Shown: positions 45,716 to 58,550 of the stretch, one piece after another | Numbering within the stretch: the first letter of the stretch is position 1 | Layout: every line of letters starts with the position of its first letter | NCBI GenBank assembly: GCA_020746835.1 | Contig: JAGPNK010000002.1 | Span: 2,790,001-2,854,000 of the forward strand | Length of the DNA: 64,000 bases | Origin: Stachybotrys elegans | Lineage: Eukaryota; Ascomycota; Sordariomycetes; Hypocreales; Stachybotryaceae | Direction of reading: 5' to 3' | Position numbers and translations under genes: made by a program | The notes under the pieces: generated by a model | Told to the model about the DNA's origin: nothing | Databases searched by the model: none | Seen by the model: only the letters and a program-made list of their open reading frames with translations

Positions 45716-48159
45716 TCAAAGCCACTTGAGCTTCGCGATGTGATCGGCCTTCTTCTTGCTAGACTTGACAAACCCGAGAGTCCTGAGCTCTGCCAGTCCT
45801 CGGTAGAACAAGAACAGGGTGTTGCGCTCGTCCTCCTCCACCTCGCCCACCATGGTACTGAACGCAGCCCAGAGATCCGCCACGTTGATTAAGTTGCCAG
45901 TTTCTTGGTAAAGGTGGTAGAGCACGGCGGTAGCAGGCGATGTCCCCTGGACCCCTGAGCCATCGCCTTTGCAGCACTCGCAGCCAAGGTAGTCGTGTGG
46001 CCGCGTGAGACTGCGCTCGAATACCGCCCGTGGACGTGGGACGAATGCATCCCGCGAGGGCAACCTGGAATCGTATAGCCAGCACTCAGAGAAGAGCAAG
46101 GTCTTTGGCGCAGCAACCAGAATTCTGGAGCTGAGAAGATCAGTGACCTGATCTATAATGTCGGTCATTTGCTTGTCTTCGTCGCGCAGGGCGGCAGAAT
46201 CGCGGCTGAGCTGGACTTTTTGCGCAATGACGGTTGTCCTCATGACTTTGCCCTGGCCGCTGTATTTACTCCGCAAAGTAGTGCCATCCTCGTCCGCCTT
46301 GGCCTTGAGCTGCTCGAGATGCGTAAGCTGCGCCGTGGTGAACTCGCGTAACTCCAAGTCCTCCTCCTCATCAGGCACAATAGCCAGAGCTGCATCTCCG
46401 TCCTCAAACAAGGATTTTAGTTTCTGTAGCACGTCGAGGACCTCATCGGCGTTCAAGCGACGGATACGCTCTGTAAGATGTGTTTGATGAGACTCTGTAA
46501 TGCCGTCGGCCATGGCAGATGTATACGCCTTGGAGAAAGCCCCAGGCTGAGCACCTGCAGCTTTCAAAATGAGCAACGAGCGGACGAGCTTCTCTCTCCA
46601 CTTCCTCTGCTGAGTGATCTCAAGCGTAATCCGCTCTAACAGGTAGTCGTCGTCTTCGATCAGCGATTTAGCCTGTTGCAGGTCCTCTATCGTCCCATCA
46701 TTGACCAGCTGCTCAACATGGTCGCGAAAAGACGGCAAGTTGCGCACTGCCTCGAAATGCTCAGGCTGGAGCGTTGATAAGTCCACCATATCGCTCTGGA
46801 CCAGAATACTGAGTGGGTTGGCATAGAAATGCGACATGTACGAATACTGGGTCAACTATCAGCAGATTGCATGGCGGAAAGAGCGTGACATGGGTACCTT
46901 GAGAGTGCCAATGAAGGCCTGGATACCAGCAACCTGGTCCTGTTGACGACTTAGCATGCCCTGCAGAAGCGGTACGCCCAGACGCAATGACACGTCGCAC
47001 GAGGCAACAGTGCTCTTGAAGACGGTTTCGAGAATTGTTCCACTCTGGACAACATCAAACTGCGCTCCGTAGAGCACACGGCAGGACGACTTCAGCAAAC
47101 GTGCCTGGAGCAGATCCACAGATGTAGCAATACCGAAAAGTAGAGTGAAGGGAATCTGAGGTCGCCAGGAGCTAGAACGGGTTAGCGAGACGTTCACACA
47201 TAGGAAACAGAGCAACTGACTGAAACAGAGTGATGAGCTCAGACAGCAGGCCGCTGTCAAAACCTTCGCTGTCCTGAATGGCCACAAAAATATGCTCGCA
47301 GCCCTGGGCCTTGGTGAAGACGTTCAATGCTTCCAAGTCGTAGTCCAGATACTTGCGATCCTAGAAACCATAAGACTTGGCTTACAGCAGCCGGGGAGCG
47401 CAAAAGCTTACCTGCTGACCTATCTGGTCTTCGTCCTCTTCGTCGTCTCCCGGTACTTGGGCCGTGATGTCACGAATAATCTTCTTCAGCGCTGCTTTGA
47501 GTGTAGTCGTGTCCGTCGAGCGCAGTCCCACAAACTTGCTATGCGTAGCCTGCTGCAACCTATCGGAGAGTTGCTCGAACAGCAAGTCCTGCGACGCGAT
47601 ATTCGGTCCTGTAATGACGAATGCTGCAGGGATTCTATCCATACTGTAGATGGGTTAACTTCACTCATCTGATAACGAGGTGAATCAAGAATGACGGCGT
47701 ACCACTCTGAGCCTGCGCTGTCCACAAAGGCACTGACTTGGTCCAATGTGGCCGAGTTGGAGTCTCGCAGAATCTCCTGCCGTTTCGCTCATGGGTTAAT
47801 TTCAAGTTCTCAAGGCTGCCCTAGGGGTCATGAATACCTGCACGCGCTCGTCTATCATGGCCCAGCTGGCCTCAAACAAAGCCTGGCGTTGCTGCACGCA
47901 GTCTGGTTTTTCTTGGCCATTCAGCAACGGGACGAAAATCGGAGGTTCGTTCCCATCTAAGGCCTTCTGCCCCGATTGCTTCGAGACCCGCCGGCGTTTT
48001 GATGGCCTCTCCTTGCGATCATCATCGGCTTCCGGGTCAAACACATATGCTGCCTGATCACCCGTCAACACACCACCGTGGACGCGTCCGCTGCGCGACT
48101 TTACATACCTGATGATCCTCGTGGGTAAAAATATCATTTCCTGCTTCTTCGGAAGCCAT
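45716..48159 (-). CDS. ORC3: Origin recognition complex subunit 3
   Basis: Seven minus-strand exons, 48159-48109, 48053-47838, 47776-47703, 47643-47412, 47360-47221, 47171-46898 and 46846-45716, give 705 residues. The N-terminus is acidic with a basic patch (RPSKRRRVSKQ). An AAA+-like core follows with AAFVITGPNI, DLLFEQLSDRL, GCEHIFVAIQDSEGFDSGLL and SWRPQIPFTLLFGIATS. HFYANPLSILV and a long helical insertion come next. The C-terminal winged helix ends in LYHLYQETGNLINVADLW and RGLAELRTLGFVKSS, typical of Orc3. Orc3 pairs with Orc2 in the ORC ring that loads the MCM helicase at origins. Like other Orc3 proteins it lacks a canonical Walker A, so it is not expected to hydrolyse ATP. All seven exons join in frame. 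Confidence 0.93.
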
Positions 48160-48676
48160 GACTACGTCCTTGCTGGCTTTGTAGTTGATGTGGTTGATTG
48201 TGGCAGTCCGAGGTCAAGGAGACGCGTCTTAGTGCACAGTAAGGAGTACCGCGTTTCGCGCACGATGCACAGTGTCAGCACAGTGCACAGACCGTAGCAC
48301 AAGTCAAGTCTACAACTCTATACTGTTTCAACTCATTTTGCATGTCCAACAGTAGCTTTGCATCACGTAGCTCTGGTTGATCAGGTTATGCCTATACGCG
48401 AATACAATGTTGTTGACATGGGAATCAACGAGTCTCCCGTTCTCGGTGGCTAAAGGCTGCACTAATTACCTATGAAAATGAAAATCATATCATGGCCCTG
48501 GCATTCCATGGCGCTCAAAGCAGGCAGGAGTATAAGGCAAGCACAGATCCGATTCCTCTGATCTCCAAAGCCATTCTAATTAGCTTTGCTCTACCCGTTG
48601 CATTTCCCCCATTGCCCGGCCATGCTTCATCCCAAACTGACCGTAAATATACGCATGCCGTGCCTCGCGCCTAGCA
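48160..48676. other. ORC3 upstream spacer
   Basis: About 0.5 kb with short direct repeats CAGTGCACAG/GATGCACAGTG near 48232-48292. No gene is supported. Confidence 0.4.
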
Positions 48677-48952
48677 TCATGCCGACCCCTCCCCATCATC
48701 ATCGTCGACGAGATCCCTCCCAGTAATGCCGGTTCGAGGGGCGTGGCGCTGGTCTTCGGCAGCCCGGTCGAGCACAGCCTCATTGGAGATTCCACCCATC
48801 CTCACGCTCCCGAACGTAGTATTCATACATAAACACCCCAGAAGCAAAGCCGTAAACCATTTTTGTAGCAGAAGGAAGAAAACGACGCCTGCCGTAACGC
48901 CGTAAAGGAGGAAACGGAAAGAAAAATGTATTCGTCGGAATTCGGTATGCAA
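48677..48952 (-). CDS. Possible small membrane protein (tentative)
   Basis: A minus-strand frame of 91 codons. It has a hydrophobic segment (LLYGVTAGVVFFLLLQKW, then ALLLGCLCM) and a C-terminal hydrophilic tail with well-biased codons (ISNEAVLDRAAEDQRH, TGITGRDLVDDDDGEG). The tail looks more coding-like than the head. An overlapping frame starting MVYGFASG also exists, so if a gene is here its structure may include an unseen intron. It would lie only 57 bases downstream of the PWWP gene, inside what could be that gene's 3' untranslated region. Low confidence. Confidence 0.25.
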   Translation of the reverse strand: MHTEFRRIHFSFRFLLYGVTAGVVFFLLLQKWFTALLLGCLCMNTTFGSVRMGGISNEAVLDRAAEDQRHAPRTGITGRDLVDDDDGEGSA

Positions 48953-49009
48953 GGGCTGGTCGAAAGTTGGAGTTTCTGAAACTCTGGCAGAGTCATACTC
49001 TGTACGCGC

Positions 49010-51059
49010 TTATGCGGCGGCTTCGACGGCCTCGGTAGTGGCAGCGGGCTGTTGTCGTGTTAATCAATCAGGCTGAGCAAGGTGCATGCATGCATGGGTG
49101 GGTGCATTTTCTTACCTCAACTGCTGGCTCCTTTTCCTCTCCTGCCTCCTTCTCCGGCTTGGTGGCCTCGGCCTTCTTCGCATCGTCGGCATCTGTCGCA
49201 TCCGTCTTCTCAGCCTCGGTCTTCGCGTCCTCAGCGTCAGCGCTGACACCGTTGGCTTCAGCGGCCTTCTCGGAGTGCCCTTCGGCAGTGCCATTCACAC
49301 CGTTGGTGGCAGCAGCAGAACCAGATGCAGCATCGCCAGCCATGAGCTTGTTCCACTTGTCGAGAAGAGCCTGTGACCTGGTCTTGAAGTTGAACTCCTC
49401 CTCCCGAGGAATGGACTCCAGCTTAAGAATGGTCTTGAGAACCTTGTTGATCTTCGTAGCACGAATGATAGAAACCTCCAGGTCTGCAAAGCCTTCTAGC
49501 ATGCCAATGAAATCCGACATCTGCTTCATCTCGCTCTCCTGTGGTTGTTGGTCACGGGTGAGGAGACCTCGCTGGAGCTTATGTCTTAGGTATAGAACTT
49601 CCTTCTGTGGGACGCTTAGTATCACCAGTGTATTGGGTTCCGTTTTGCTTTGGCTCACCTCTTTGCGGGCGCGTCTTTCCTCTGGCGTCATCTTGGCCTC
49701 CTTAACAACCTCGGGTTTCTTCTCGGCTGTATCCTTGGCCTTCTTTGCCTTGGACTTGGCCTTCACCGCCGACTCGTCCTTAGGCTTGGATGCTGCGGAG
49801 CCATTGGCTGCCTTGGGCGTGGACGACGTGTTCAGCTTGATCTTCGGCTTCTTAACAGAATCAGGTCGTTGCGGAGTCTAGAGTCAGATAGAGTCAGTGA
49901 GTGCTTTCAAGGGAATATCAAGGGCCCATGAACATACCGCAGCATCCTCGTCAGCCTTGCGCTTCTTAGACTTCGACTTGCTGCTCTCTGGGACCTCGTC
50001 CATGTCCACATCCCCGTCATCGTCCTTGGCCTTGCCCTTCTTTGACTTCTTGGGAGTTACAGCAGCGGCAGCTAGGTCTTCTTGGAACTGCTTGAGGATC
50101 TCCTTGTAGTGATCGAGGGAGTGGTGCTCGGCAGCGAGGTCGAATGCAGCCCTCAGGTCTTTGCGCATCTTCTCAGTGATGGAGTCCTTGGCCTTTTCGG
50201 GCGTGAGTTCAGAGAGAACCGTGTTGGAAACCCAGCCGCTGGGTAGTGTCAGTGCCGAGTTTGATTTGATACTTTGCCAGACCACTTACAATTCATTGGT
50301 GGAGAGATACATGACAGGGAAGGTCCTGTCGTTGACTCGCTTACCACCGTCGGCGTAAGCCTCAGCATAGGTGCCGTCCGGTTTGGCGGCTGTGACGGGT
50401 CGGGTGTTAAGAAGAGCTAGAGGCAGCATGCTCTCATCGCAGATGATGGCGGGCCAAGCAGGGAAGCCCTTCAGCTTAACTAGAAAATGGTCCCCGGGCT
50501 TCGCGTCGGTATGGGTGAGTCGGGCCTTCGAGTTCTTCTTGTTAAGAGTCTTGGCCTTGGGCTCGCTGGCTGCTGACTTGCGACGCGCCTTGCTCTTGGA
50601 CGCGGGGGTCTCGCTCGCGGGGGCTGCGGGCTCCTCGTCGGCGGCGTCAGCCGCGTCTTTCATCTCCACGTCGCCCTCATCCTTCTTGTCACTCTCGCCT
50701 TCCGCCTTCTCCGCCGTATCGTCTGCGTTATCGGTGGCCTCAGCTGCTCCGGGCTCGTCTACCGATATTTCGTCAGCTCGTGTCAGCAAATAAATGAGGA
50801 TAGCGCGCGTCTACGGGGAGTCAACGGCAGCTCCAATTGAGCTGCAAAAGGGCGCGCGGCTTGGTCCAAGGCGCGAGAGAAGCTGATACATACCTGCGGC
50901 AGACTTTTCCTCGTCGTTGGAAGCTTCATTGCTCGGCTTGGCATTCTCCTCCTTGTTGGCCGAGTCACCCTTGGTGACTTGGGGATCTGAAGAAGCAGCT
51001 TCCGGCGCGTCGGGCGCGGGCGCGGCAGCTTCAACCTTATCGCTGGATTTTTCAGCCAT
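49010..51059 (-). CDS. PWWP-domain protein with C-terminal TFIIS-N/IBD-like domain
   Basis: Six minus-strand exons, 51059-50894, 50758-50290, 50238-49938, 49877-49659, 49604-49116 and 49048-49010, give 560 residues. The first 140 are acidic and low-complexity. A PWWP domain spans about 142-250, opening AKPGDHFLVKLKGFPAWPAI and closing with VMYLSTNELGWV. Lysine-rich linkers with nuclear-localisation character follow (KKSKKGKAK, KSKSKKRKADED). Residues about 386-475 are a helical bundle with LRHKLQRGLL, MSDFIGMLEGFADLEVSIIR, KINKVLKTILKL and LLDKWNKLM, resembling the TFIIS N-terminal / LEDGF integrase-binding fold. The tail is Ala/Glu/Lys-rich. PWWP modules read methylated H3K36 nucleosomes, so a chromatin adaptor for transcribed genes is likely. 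Yeast Pdp3 and animal LEDGF/HRP2 are the nearest functional comparisons; this is inference from architecture. Confidence 0.88.
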
Positions 51060-51876
51060 TGCGATGGAAGCGGATTGCTTGGTTGTACGTGGGGGAATAG
51101 GCAAAATTGAGATGCAGAAGTCCGAGGCGCGCGCGGGCAGAAGCTCTGGCAGGGTGGTGCAACGCGTGCTCAATCGCGACCGGCGAGTAGTTTCAAGGCG
51201 CGTTGCTTCAGACGCGATGGAAAGTGGTTTTGGAGATGGATCGCGTCGCTGGCGTGAAGCAGCTTTTGTATCCCGTATCGTGCTTGCTTGGGGCGGTGGG
51301 TGACGAAGGGGAAAAAAACACTGGAGCAGAGGATGGCTGGCTGGCTGCACTTAGCAGAGGCAAGAAAGGAAGGCTGCTCAACGTCACTCCGTCTCAGCAT
51401 CACGTGATGTACGATGGCACAGCACCGCGCGACCTGCACTCCAGGCAAGCACAACCTACCAGAACCAGCACCTGCTCCCGCTCGGTGGCACGGGCATTCC
51501 TCGTTTTTTACAGGCCGGCAAATGCCCCGGCTTCGCATGCGTGCGCAAACGCCACCGTAGAGCTGCTGATGTCTTGGTTCCTCAATTGTGAGGCATATCG
51601 CCCGCCCATCCCGCTTTGCTGACCCCAACGCTCAATGCTGTCTCTCTTGATCTCGATGCTCTCGGATCTAGGCGTCTAGTCTTTTGGAAGTCCGAGTCGC
51701 GTGGGTCGCGACATCTCCCCGGCACGCTTGAGCACAACCCTCATCTTTCTCAGGCCATACATTGTATTTGTATATGCAGTAACTTCATTGGATTATCTCC
51801 GCAACTTCCGAGTAGTATACACAATCAATCAATCAATCGCATCTTGTAGTGGCCATCCCATGGTGCTCGATAGCCT
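51060..51876. other. Spacer between PWWP promoter and BRR2 3' end
   Basis: About 0.8 kb. Promoter of the PWWP gene on the left. Open frames on both strands lack family features. A small tandem AATC repeat sits near 51820-51836. Confidence 0.45.
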
Positions 51877-54800
51877 CTATTCCTCATCCTCGTCCTCGTC
51901 GTCATCGTCGTCGTCCACCTCCATACCCTCAGCAGCCGTGACTGAGAACTCCCGCTCTTGGTCCACGCCGATGTAGCTGTCGCTCATGAGGAACAGCTTC
52001 AGTTTGTGCTCACCGGGCGCTGGCACCGTGTATTCGACCCGGACATTCAACTCGCGTCCGATCGTCACGCGCTTGATCGCCAACAGGTTCTTGGTCTGCT
52101 CATCACCGACAACCAGCCACCAATTCTCCATCTTCTTGCCAGGGTAGAAAGGCGCGTGCACGGTAGCGTCGTATTCGCCTTCGGCGTCTTCATCGAGGTT
52201 GCGCACAATCTTGACGCTGAGGTATGCTGGTTCTCCCGCCCGGATCTCGTCTTCGTCAAGTACCTCGTGTTCGAGCTCTAGGTCTGGGTACTTATCATTG
52301 GTGAAATTTGCCGCCTCCACCAGCTGGCTTTGGGACAGGCCAAGCTTCTTGACAAGCTTCCCGTGGTCGGGGTTCTCCTCTGGGTTCATGGCTTCCATGA
52401 AGTCGAAGATGTCCTTGATTCTACAAGAGATAAGAAAGTTAGCAAATGCATGGCTCGCAGTGAAAGCCTCATAAAAACTTACCCAAACTCATTGGCGACC
52501 TTGACAACCTCTGGCGTAAAGTGGGGGATCTGCTTCAGAGGGCTGTCCCTGTCCCAAACAGCCTGTACCACCATCTGGGACATCTCCATTGCGTTCATGG
52601 CATTAATGTGTCCTTCGGAGGAAAGAATATCAACCATGGCACTGAGCAGGCTGAGGACACGCACAAGGAGGACTTCCTGGTCCTTGGCCAAGTCAATCGG
52701 CAGCTGCATTCTGGAGAAATGAGCTTGCAGGAGCACAAATGCCTTGAAATGAGGAGAGTCGTAGACGGGCTCCGACATCTTGACAGGCGTGCGGTCGTAA
52801 ATACGTCTCAGGAGGCCATCCTCGTGGCGTCGAATCTGGATAGATTCGAATTCCGTCGCGGATGTAACAATCTCCAGGATGCCCTTGAGCTTTGTCCGTG
52901 CGCTCAGAGAGAGAAGGAAGGTCTGCATAGTGATGTACGAGATGTTGTAGTAAGCCGCAATCATGGCCGAGTTCTGGGGCGCCACAGAACCGTCCTCCTC
53001 ATCGAACTCGATAATCTTAGACTCGCTCAATTCGCGCAGCGTCGTCTCAATCAGGTCTGACATGTAGTTGCTCAAGCCTTCATGGGTTGTGCTCGTCAAG
53101 CTGTAGAAGCTGGGGTTTGCGAGGAGGCGACGGTAGAAGTAAGTAAACGTCGTCCAGTTGATGGCGTCATCTCCAGACTCAATCATCTTGGTGCTGATCT
53201 CGGTAACAAAGGCATCGTGCAGGTAGCTGTGCAGATGGGATTCCACCGGCAAGGCCTCGTTGAGGAACTTCTTGTAGTAGTCGCGCTTCACCTGTGGCAG
53301 CATCAACACGCCACGGCCGCGGCCATCCTGTGATGAGCGCAGTGCCTTTCCAAACATGTGCAGCACTTCGGCCAGCGGGTAGTCAACGTATCGGTGTTCT
53401 CGTCCTTCAAAGTACTGCGTTCCCATGACGATGACAAGGTGAGCAGTGCTGGTCAGCTCCCAGCAGACATCGCGCGAGGCGACCAAGACCTGTATAGCAC
53501 CGTTGTCATAAAGATGCTTGACGATTCGCTTGTCGCTCAGGCTCAGAGCTTCATGGTAGTATCCGATACCATGAGAGAGCGCCTCCGCTAGAGCCTCTTC
53601 GTGGATGCGCTCCAACAAGGGTCGCATTTGTTCCACATCGGTATGCAAGAATCTGTCCTCGTCGTCGTCGATGGCGCACGCAGCCAACAGATCTCGCGCC
53701 GTGTTTCTCGTCTGCTTTCGGCTCGGCACAAACACCATGGCTGGCTTATCAGGCGACATCTGCGTGATGGCTAGATACGTCGGCTTAGCCATTGCCAGCA
53801 TCAGAGATGGAAAGTGGCCAATAGAGAAGGACTGTATGTGCAGTTCCATCGGGATCGGACGCACGTGCGGGCTGAAGTTGTAGATATCATGCTTCTTTGC
53901 ATCAATCCACTCGCCAATATCACGCGCGTTTGCCAGAGAAACACTAAGAGCAACGATTCTCATGGGAAGCTCGATCTGCGTCCTGATATAGTGCATGCGA
54001 GACACGATGATCTCATAGACATAGCCCATCTGACCGCCGAGGAGATGGATCTCGTCGGCGATAAAGAGCTGCACACTCTGGACGTTCTTGCGGCGCTTCC
54101 ATTGCCTAGACAAGACGTCCCATTGCGTGGGCGTCGCGAGAATCAGGTCACCCTTCTCGAGAATCTTGAGGTCCGTTGCCGTCTCTCCGGTCAGCTTGAC
54201 AATCTCCTTTCCACCACCCAAGTGGCTGAGCCTCTTCTGCCAGTCCTGAAGACGAGCATCGACAAGCTCCTGGTATGGAGCGATATACACAGCACGCCCA
54301 GCATCTCCTTGTGTCCAGTGCCGAAGCAGAGCAAACTCGGCGCATACAGTCTTGCCGCTGCCTGTCGGTGCACCAACAAAGACATTCTGGTCTGTTTTGT
54401 AGAGCGAGTTGAAGGTCTGGGTCTGTATCCTGTTGAACTGCTTCCACGATGGGTAGAGGGCCACATAGTCGGCAACCTTGAGTGCAGAAACCGGAAGGGG
54501 CTGCAACTCGAGAAGCTCCGTGTGTGGCGGGAACTTCTCTGGTAGAATGAGCTTGTGGAAGGGTACGGCAAGTCGAGTCTCGGCGTGCATCCATCGGTCA
54601 GAGACAACAGAGACGAAGTAGTTAGGCGGCATGGGGTCGGTAATAGGGACCGTGAAGTCGACAATATGCTCATTAGACTCTCCCTCGGCATAGTCCTTTC
54701 GCAGCAAGAAGGTGTCGTGGAAGAGAATGTCTTCGCCGTCGCTATCCTCCACGATGATCCAAAAGCTTTCAGCAGTGCCGTGCAGAGACTCGTCCCACTC

Positions 54801-57800
54801 AAAGTTGGGCGTGATGCTCAGCTCTATCCTGATCATGGATCGGGTGATGGGCTGGACTTGAGCCTGCACCTCGACGCGGGGGAACTTGGCGACAAGGCTG
54901 CACACGGTCCTACCAGCTCTGGGCATTCCCAAAAGCTCGCCCATGCGCGGGGGGTCCAGATCAAAGTAGCTGCTCCAGGCCACCTCGATTCTTTCCGCCT
55001 TCTGGACTACGTCTCTGGGGCAGTTCGGGAACTGGCGCAAGGGAGACATTGTAGGCCACATTCGCTTCTCGGCCATCTTGCAGAGGTCCAAGGCAGTCTT
55101 CGCCACGGACGCCCAGCCCTTCTTCAGGGCGATTTCAAACATAGCACGGAGGATACGGCCAGCGCTCTGGGTCACGTACACCATATCAGCCATGAGTGCA
55201 AGACCATCTAGCCTTAGTCGCGAGATGTAGGCTTGGAGGAGAACATTGATCTTGGAGTGAGGCTCTTCAATACTCTCCTTGACGGGGATAGGTACTCGTC
55301 CGAGCAGCTTTGCAAGCTCCAGCTTTTCGTCCTGTCGAACAGGAATGTACTTGAACTCGGAGCTTAGAGCGAAAACACGGAAAAGCTCAATGGTTGTGAT
55401 AGATGGCTGGATGAGGTTGTTGTACGTATCCATCGAAACAGACGTGATATAATAGTGCGAGGCGATGCGACCGAGTTCTGTGGATTGAATCCTGCCAGAC
55501 TTCTCGTCGTACTTGACCAGGTTGGATTTGCGCAGGGCAACGGCAGCTGAGTGAATGAGATCGACACGTTTCTGCTCCAGCGCCGGGTCGTCTTCATACT
55601 CGGCACCAACCTGGTATAATCCAGGGGAGCGGAGCATCCGAACAAACAGGTAAGTGTATCCGAGCCACTCAACGCCCTCATCGCGAGTTCTTATGTTGCC
55701 CAGGACAACCTCGGCGTTCAGGTTATCCACCAGCTTGCTAACGAACTGACTCTCAATTGGGAGCTGTTGGTTGAGAAGGGAGAGGTAGTACTGGATTTCA
55801 CTCTGCGTCGTGATGATGATACCTTCTCCGTAGGTGTCGAACTGCGGACGTCCTGCACGACCAAGCATCTGCAGCACATCCTGGGGGCTAAGCTCGACCC
55901 AGCTACCCTTCTCTGGAGAATAGACCTGGGTGCCTTTGATGATGACGGTGTGGGCAGGCAGGTTGACACCCCAGGCCAGAGTTGCTGTCGAAACAAGCAC
56001 CTGGATGGCGCCCCGCGCAAACAGATCCTCCACGTCCGTTCTGTCAACTCGGTTCATACCAGCATGATGAATACCAAAACCGTAGGGCAATATATCCTTC
56101 AAGTCTGCGTCAGTGGCTTGCGAGGCAGCCTCGTTGAGCACCTCACGGCTGCCGGCGTCGTGCTTGAGAATCTGGTTGATCGTTTCATTCTCGAGAGCCT
56201 TGTCTCTGATATACCGAGCAGTCTTGGCAGTGTCTTTTCGGGAGTGGACAAAGATGATCATCTGGTTCCTGTTCTGTCCAACATGCTCAATGACCTTGTT
56301 GTAAGTTACGTCGTTCATCGTCTTGAGCTGCTTGATTGCTTTGCGGTCGGTCACGCCGATAAATTCCTGCCTCAGTGGGCAAGGACGGTATGACCCGTCG
56401 AAGTGGAAGAGACCCGTCTTGATGTCGACTCGGAGGAAGCTAGCCACATCGCGGTAGTTGGGAAGCGTGGCAGACAGACCAACAATACGAACAGGCTCGC
56501 CAGTCTGCTCAGTCTTGCGAATGGTCCTGCTAACGATGCTTTCGATGACAGGACCTCGATCGTCGTGGAGCAGATGAATCTCGTCAATGACGATTAGGCG
56601 TACTAGATTGGTGTAGGTCAGATCATTTGCCTTTCGTGTGATAACGTCCCACTTCTCAGGGGTCGTCACAATGACCTGGGTTTCGGAAATCTGTTGCTTG
56701 GTGAGTTGACGATCACCGGTCAACTCAGAGACCTGTATCCCATAAGGCTCGAGGCGCTTTCCGAAGTTGCCCACCTGCTCCTGGACCAGAGCCTTGAGGG
56801 GTGCAATGTAGACAATCTTGAAGGCATCGAGGTCAATTTCACCGGTTTCCGGGTTTCGGTTCTTGCCAATCTCGCGCAGAATGGTCAACATGGCGACGTT
56901 GGTCTTTCCACTTCCCGTAGGGGCACAGATGAGCATGTTGCCGTCGTCTTCAAATGCTGTGGGAAAGCACTTCGACTGGATCCTGTTGAGCGATTTGGCT
57001 GTGCTGAAGGGCGCTCTCGACCATTCGGGCATGCTGGTGATTGGAATCAGGGCATCCGTGGGGTCGTTTCTTTTGGGAGGAGGCGGGACATGGATCTCTT
57101 CGTATCCCTTGAAGCTTCTCTTTGTAGATCCTTCGGGCAGGCTGACAGTAGGGTTGGTCATGAGATGATTACCTTGGTCAAAAACCAGGTTGTCCAGGTT
57201 GATGGTCTTCTTTGGCTGAAGTCCGCCCATGAGCTGGCCTTCTGCTCGCTCCGGTGCCGGTGCTGGCGCGGTCATGGATTCCGGGACGTCGATTTCCATC
57301 TTCATTCCCTTGCGTGGCTTCTCGTCACTCTTGCCGCGCAGTTCGTTCAAGATCCACTGCAAGCCTTCCGATGCCATCTCTCGTTCCACGCTGGCTTTCT
57401 GCTCGTCCGTCTCAGCCCTGGCTAACTTGGTGAGCCAGAAAACCTTGTGGCGGTTCTCGATGAGCTGTTGAACAAGCTCGTGGTGCTCAAAGTCGAATAG
57501 CTCCATGAGGTCGTTTTCGATTTCACGTAGTGATTTCTCTTCACCTTCGGGCTCATCTGGTTCTCCTGATAATATGCGGAGAGCCTCCCTCGTCTTGTCG
57601 GTCTGCTCGTGTGCGTCGGGGTACAGCGCGCCAATCTGGCGCTGCAGCCAGAAAGCATCGATATCTCGTGCCTGGAGAATACTTTTGTCTTTATCCTTGC
57701 TGCTGGCTGCGCCTGGTCCGGAATCCAGAAGCATCTCATCCGCTTCGAGACCGGCCTCGCCCTCGGGTTTTGCTTCAGCTTTCTCGTCTGCTTCATCCTC

Positions 57801-58550
57801 CTCTTCGTCTTCTGATGACTCGTCCTGAACGACGTTCTGTAGCGCGTCTTCGTCCTCCTCATCTTCGTCGAAGGCGACGGCGACACCTTGTCGCTCGTCA
57901 ATCTCGGCCGCGTCAGCTCCGCCATCCATATCCACGTCCTCGTCATCATCTTGGGCATCATAGTCGGTAATCTTCTTTCCAAGATTCATCAGCTCGTTGA
58001 ACTGCTTGGGGTTCATGGATGTACCCAGAATGTCGTCAATCTCCTTCTTCTTGTCGAGATCCTTGAGGTCGTCGTCTTTGAGATACTCCAACACAGCATC
58101 GGCTGCACTGCGCACCACCTCGTGGGGCACATCGCCGAGGTTGCCAGCCACCAATGTTAGGATCAGATCGAAGGTCGCGCGCGTCGCAGCAGTGCGTGGT
58201 CGATATGTGATGCCTTCGACCAGAGGCTCATTGGCTCCGAGGACGCCAGTTCCTCGCATCTGCGACGCCTCCGCTTTGCGCTTGGCTTGCTCGCGCAAAA
58301 GGACGTCGGCGCCATCTCTGAGGCTTCCCCGTTCGATCGAGGGCATGCCTGGCTGTTTCTTCTGTTTCGGTACATCGTCGCGCGCGGTCCTGGAGCCCAT
58401 ATCCTTGATGCTCAACCGTCCAGCGAGCGACTCTGGATCTCCGGTGGCCTCGTCCGTACGTCGCGTGATGAAGCGACGGTCCGCCTGGAGGACCAGGTTG
58501 GACATGGCCGAGTACTTGTATTGCGAGACATCGCGATGTTGGTCCGACAT
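51877..58550 (-). CDS. BRR2: Spliceosomal U5 snRNP helicase Brr2
   Basis: Two minus-strand exons, 58550-52483 and 52420-51877, give 2203 residues. The N-terminus YKYSAMSNLVLQADRRF is that of Brr2, followed by a long acidic and PWI-like region. The first helicase cassette has CAPTGSGKTNVA near residue 548, DEIHLLHDDRGPV near 657, SATLPNYRDVA and QMLGRAGRPQ, then a Sec63 unit. The second cassette has GAPTGSGKTVCAEFA near 1400 and ADEIHLLGGQMG near 1500, but SVS in place of SAT and a degenerate last motif (HMFGKALR), then a second Sec63 unit with an acidic C-terminus of 10+ Asp/Glu. Brr2 unwinds U4/U6 during spliceosome activation; only the first cassette is the motor in known orthologues. The single intron sits near the 3' end. 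It shares a 409-base divergent spacer with a coiled-coil gene. Confidence 0.98.
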
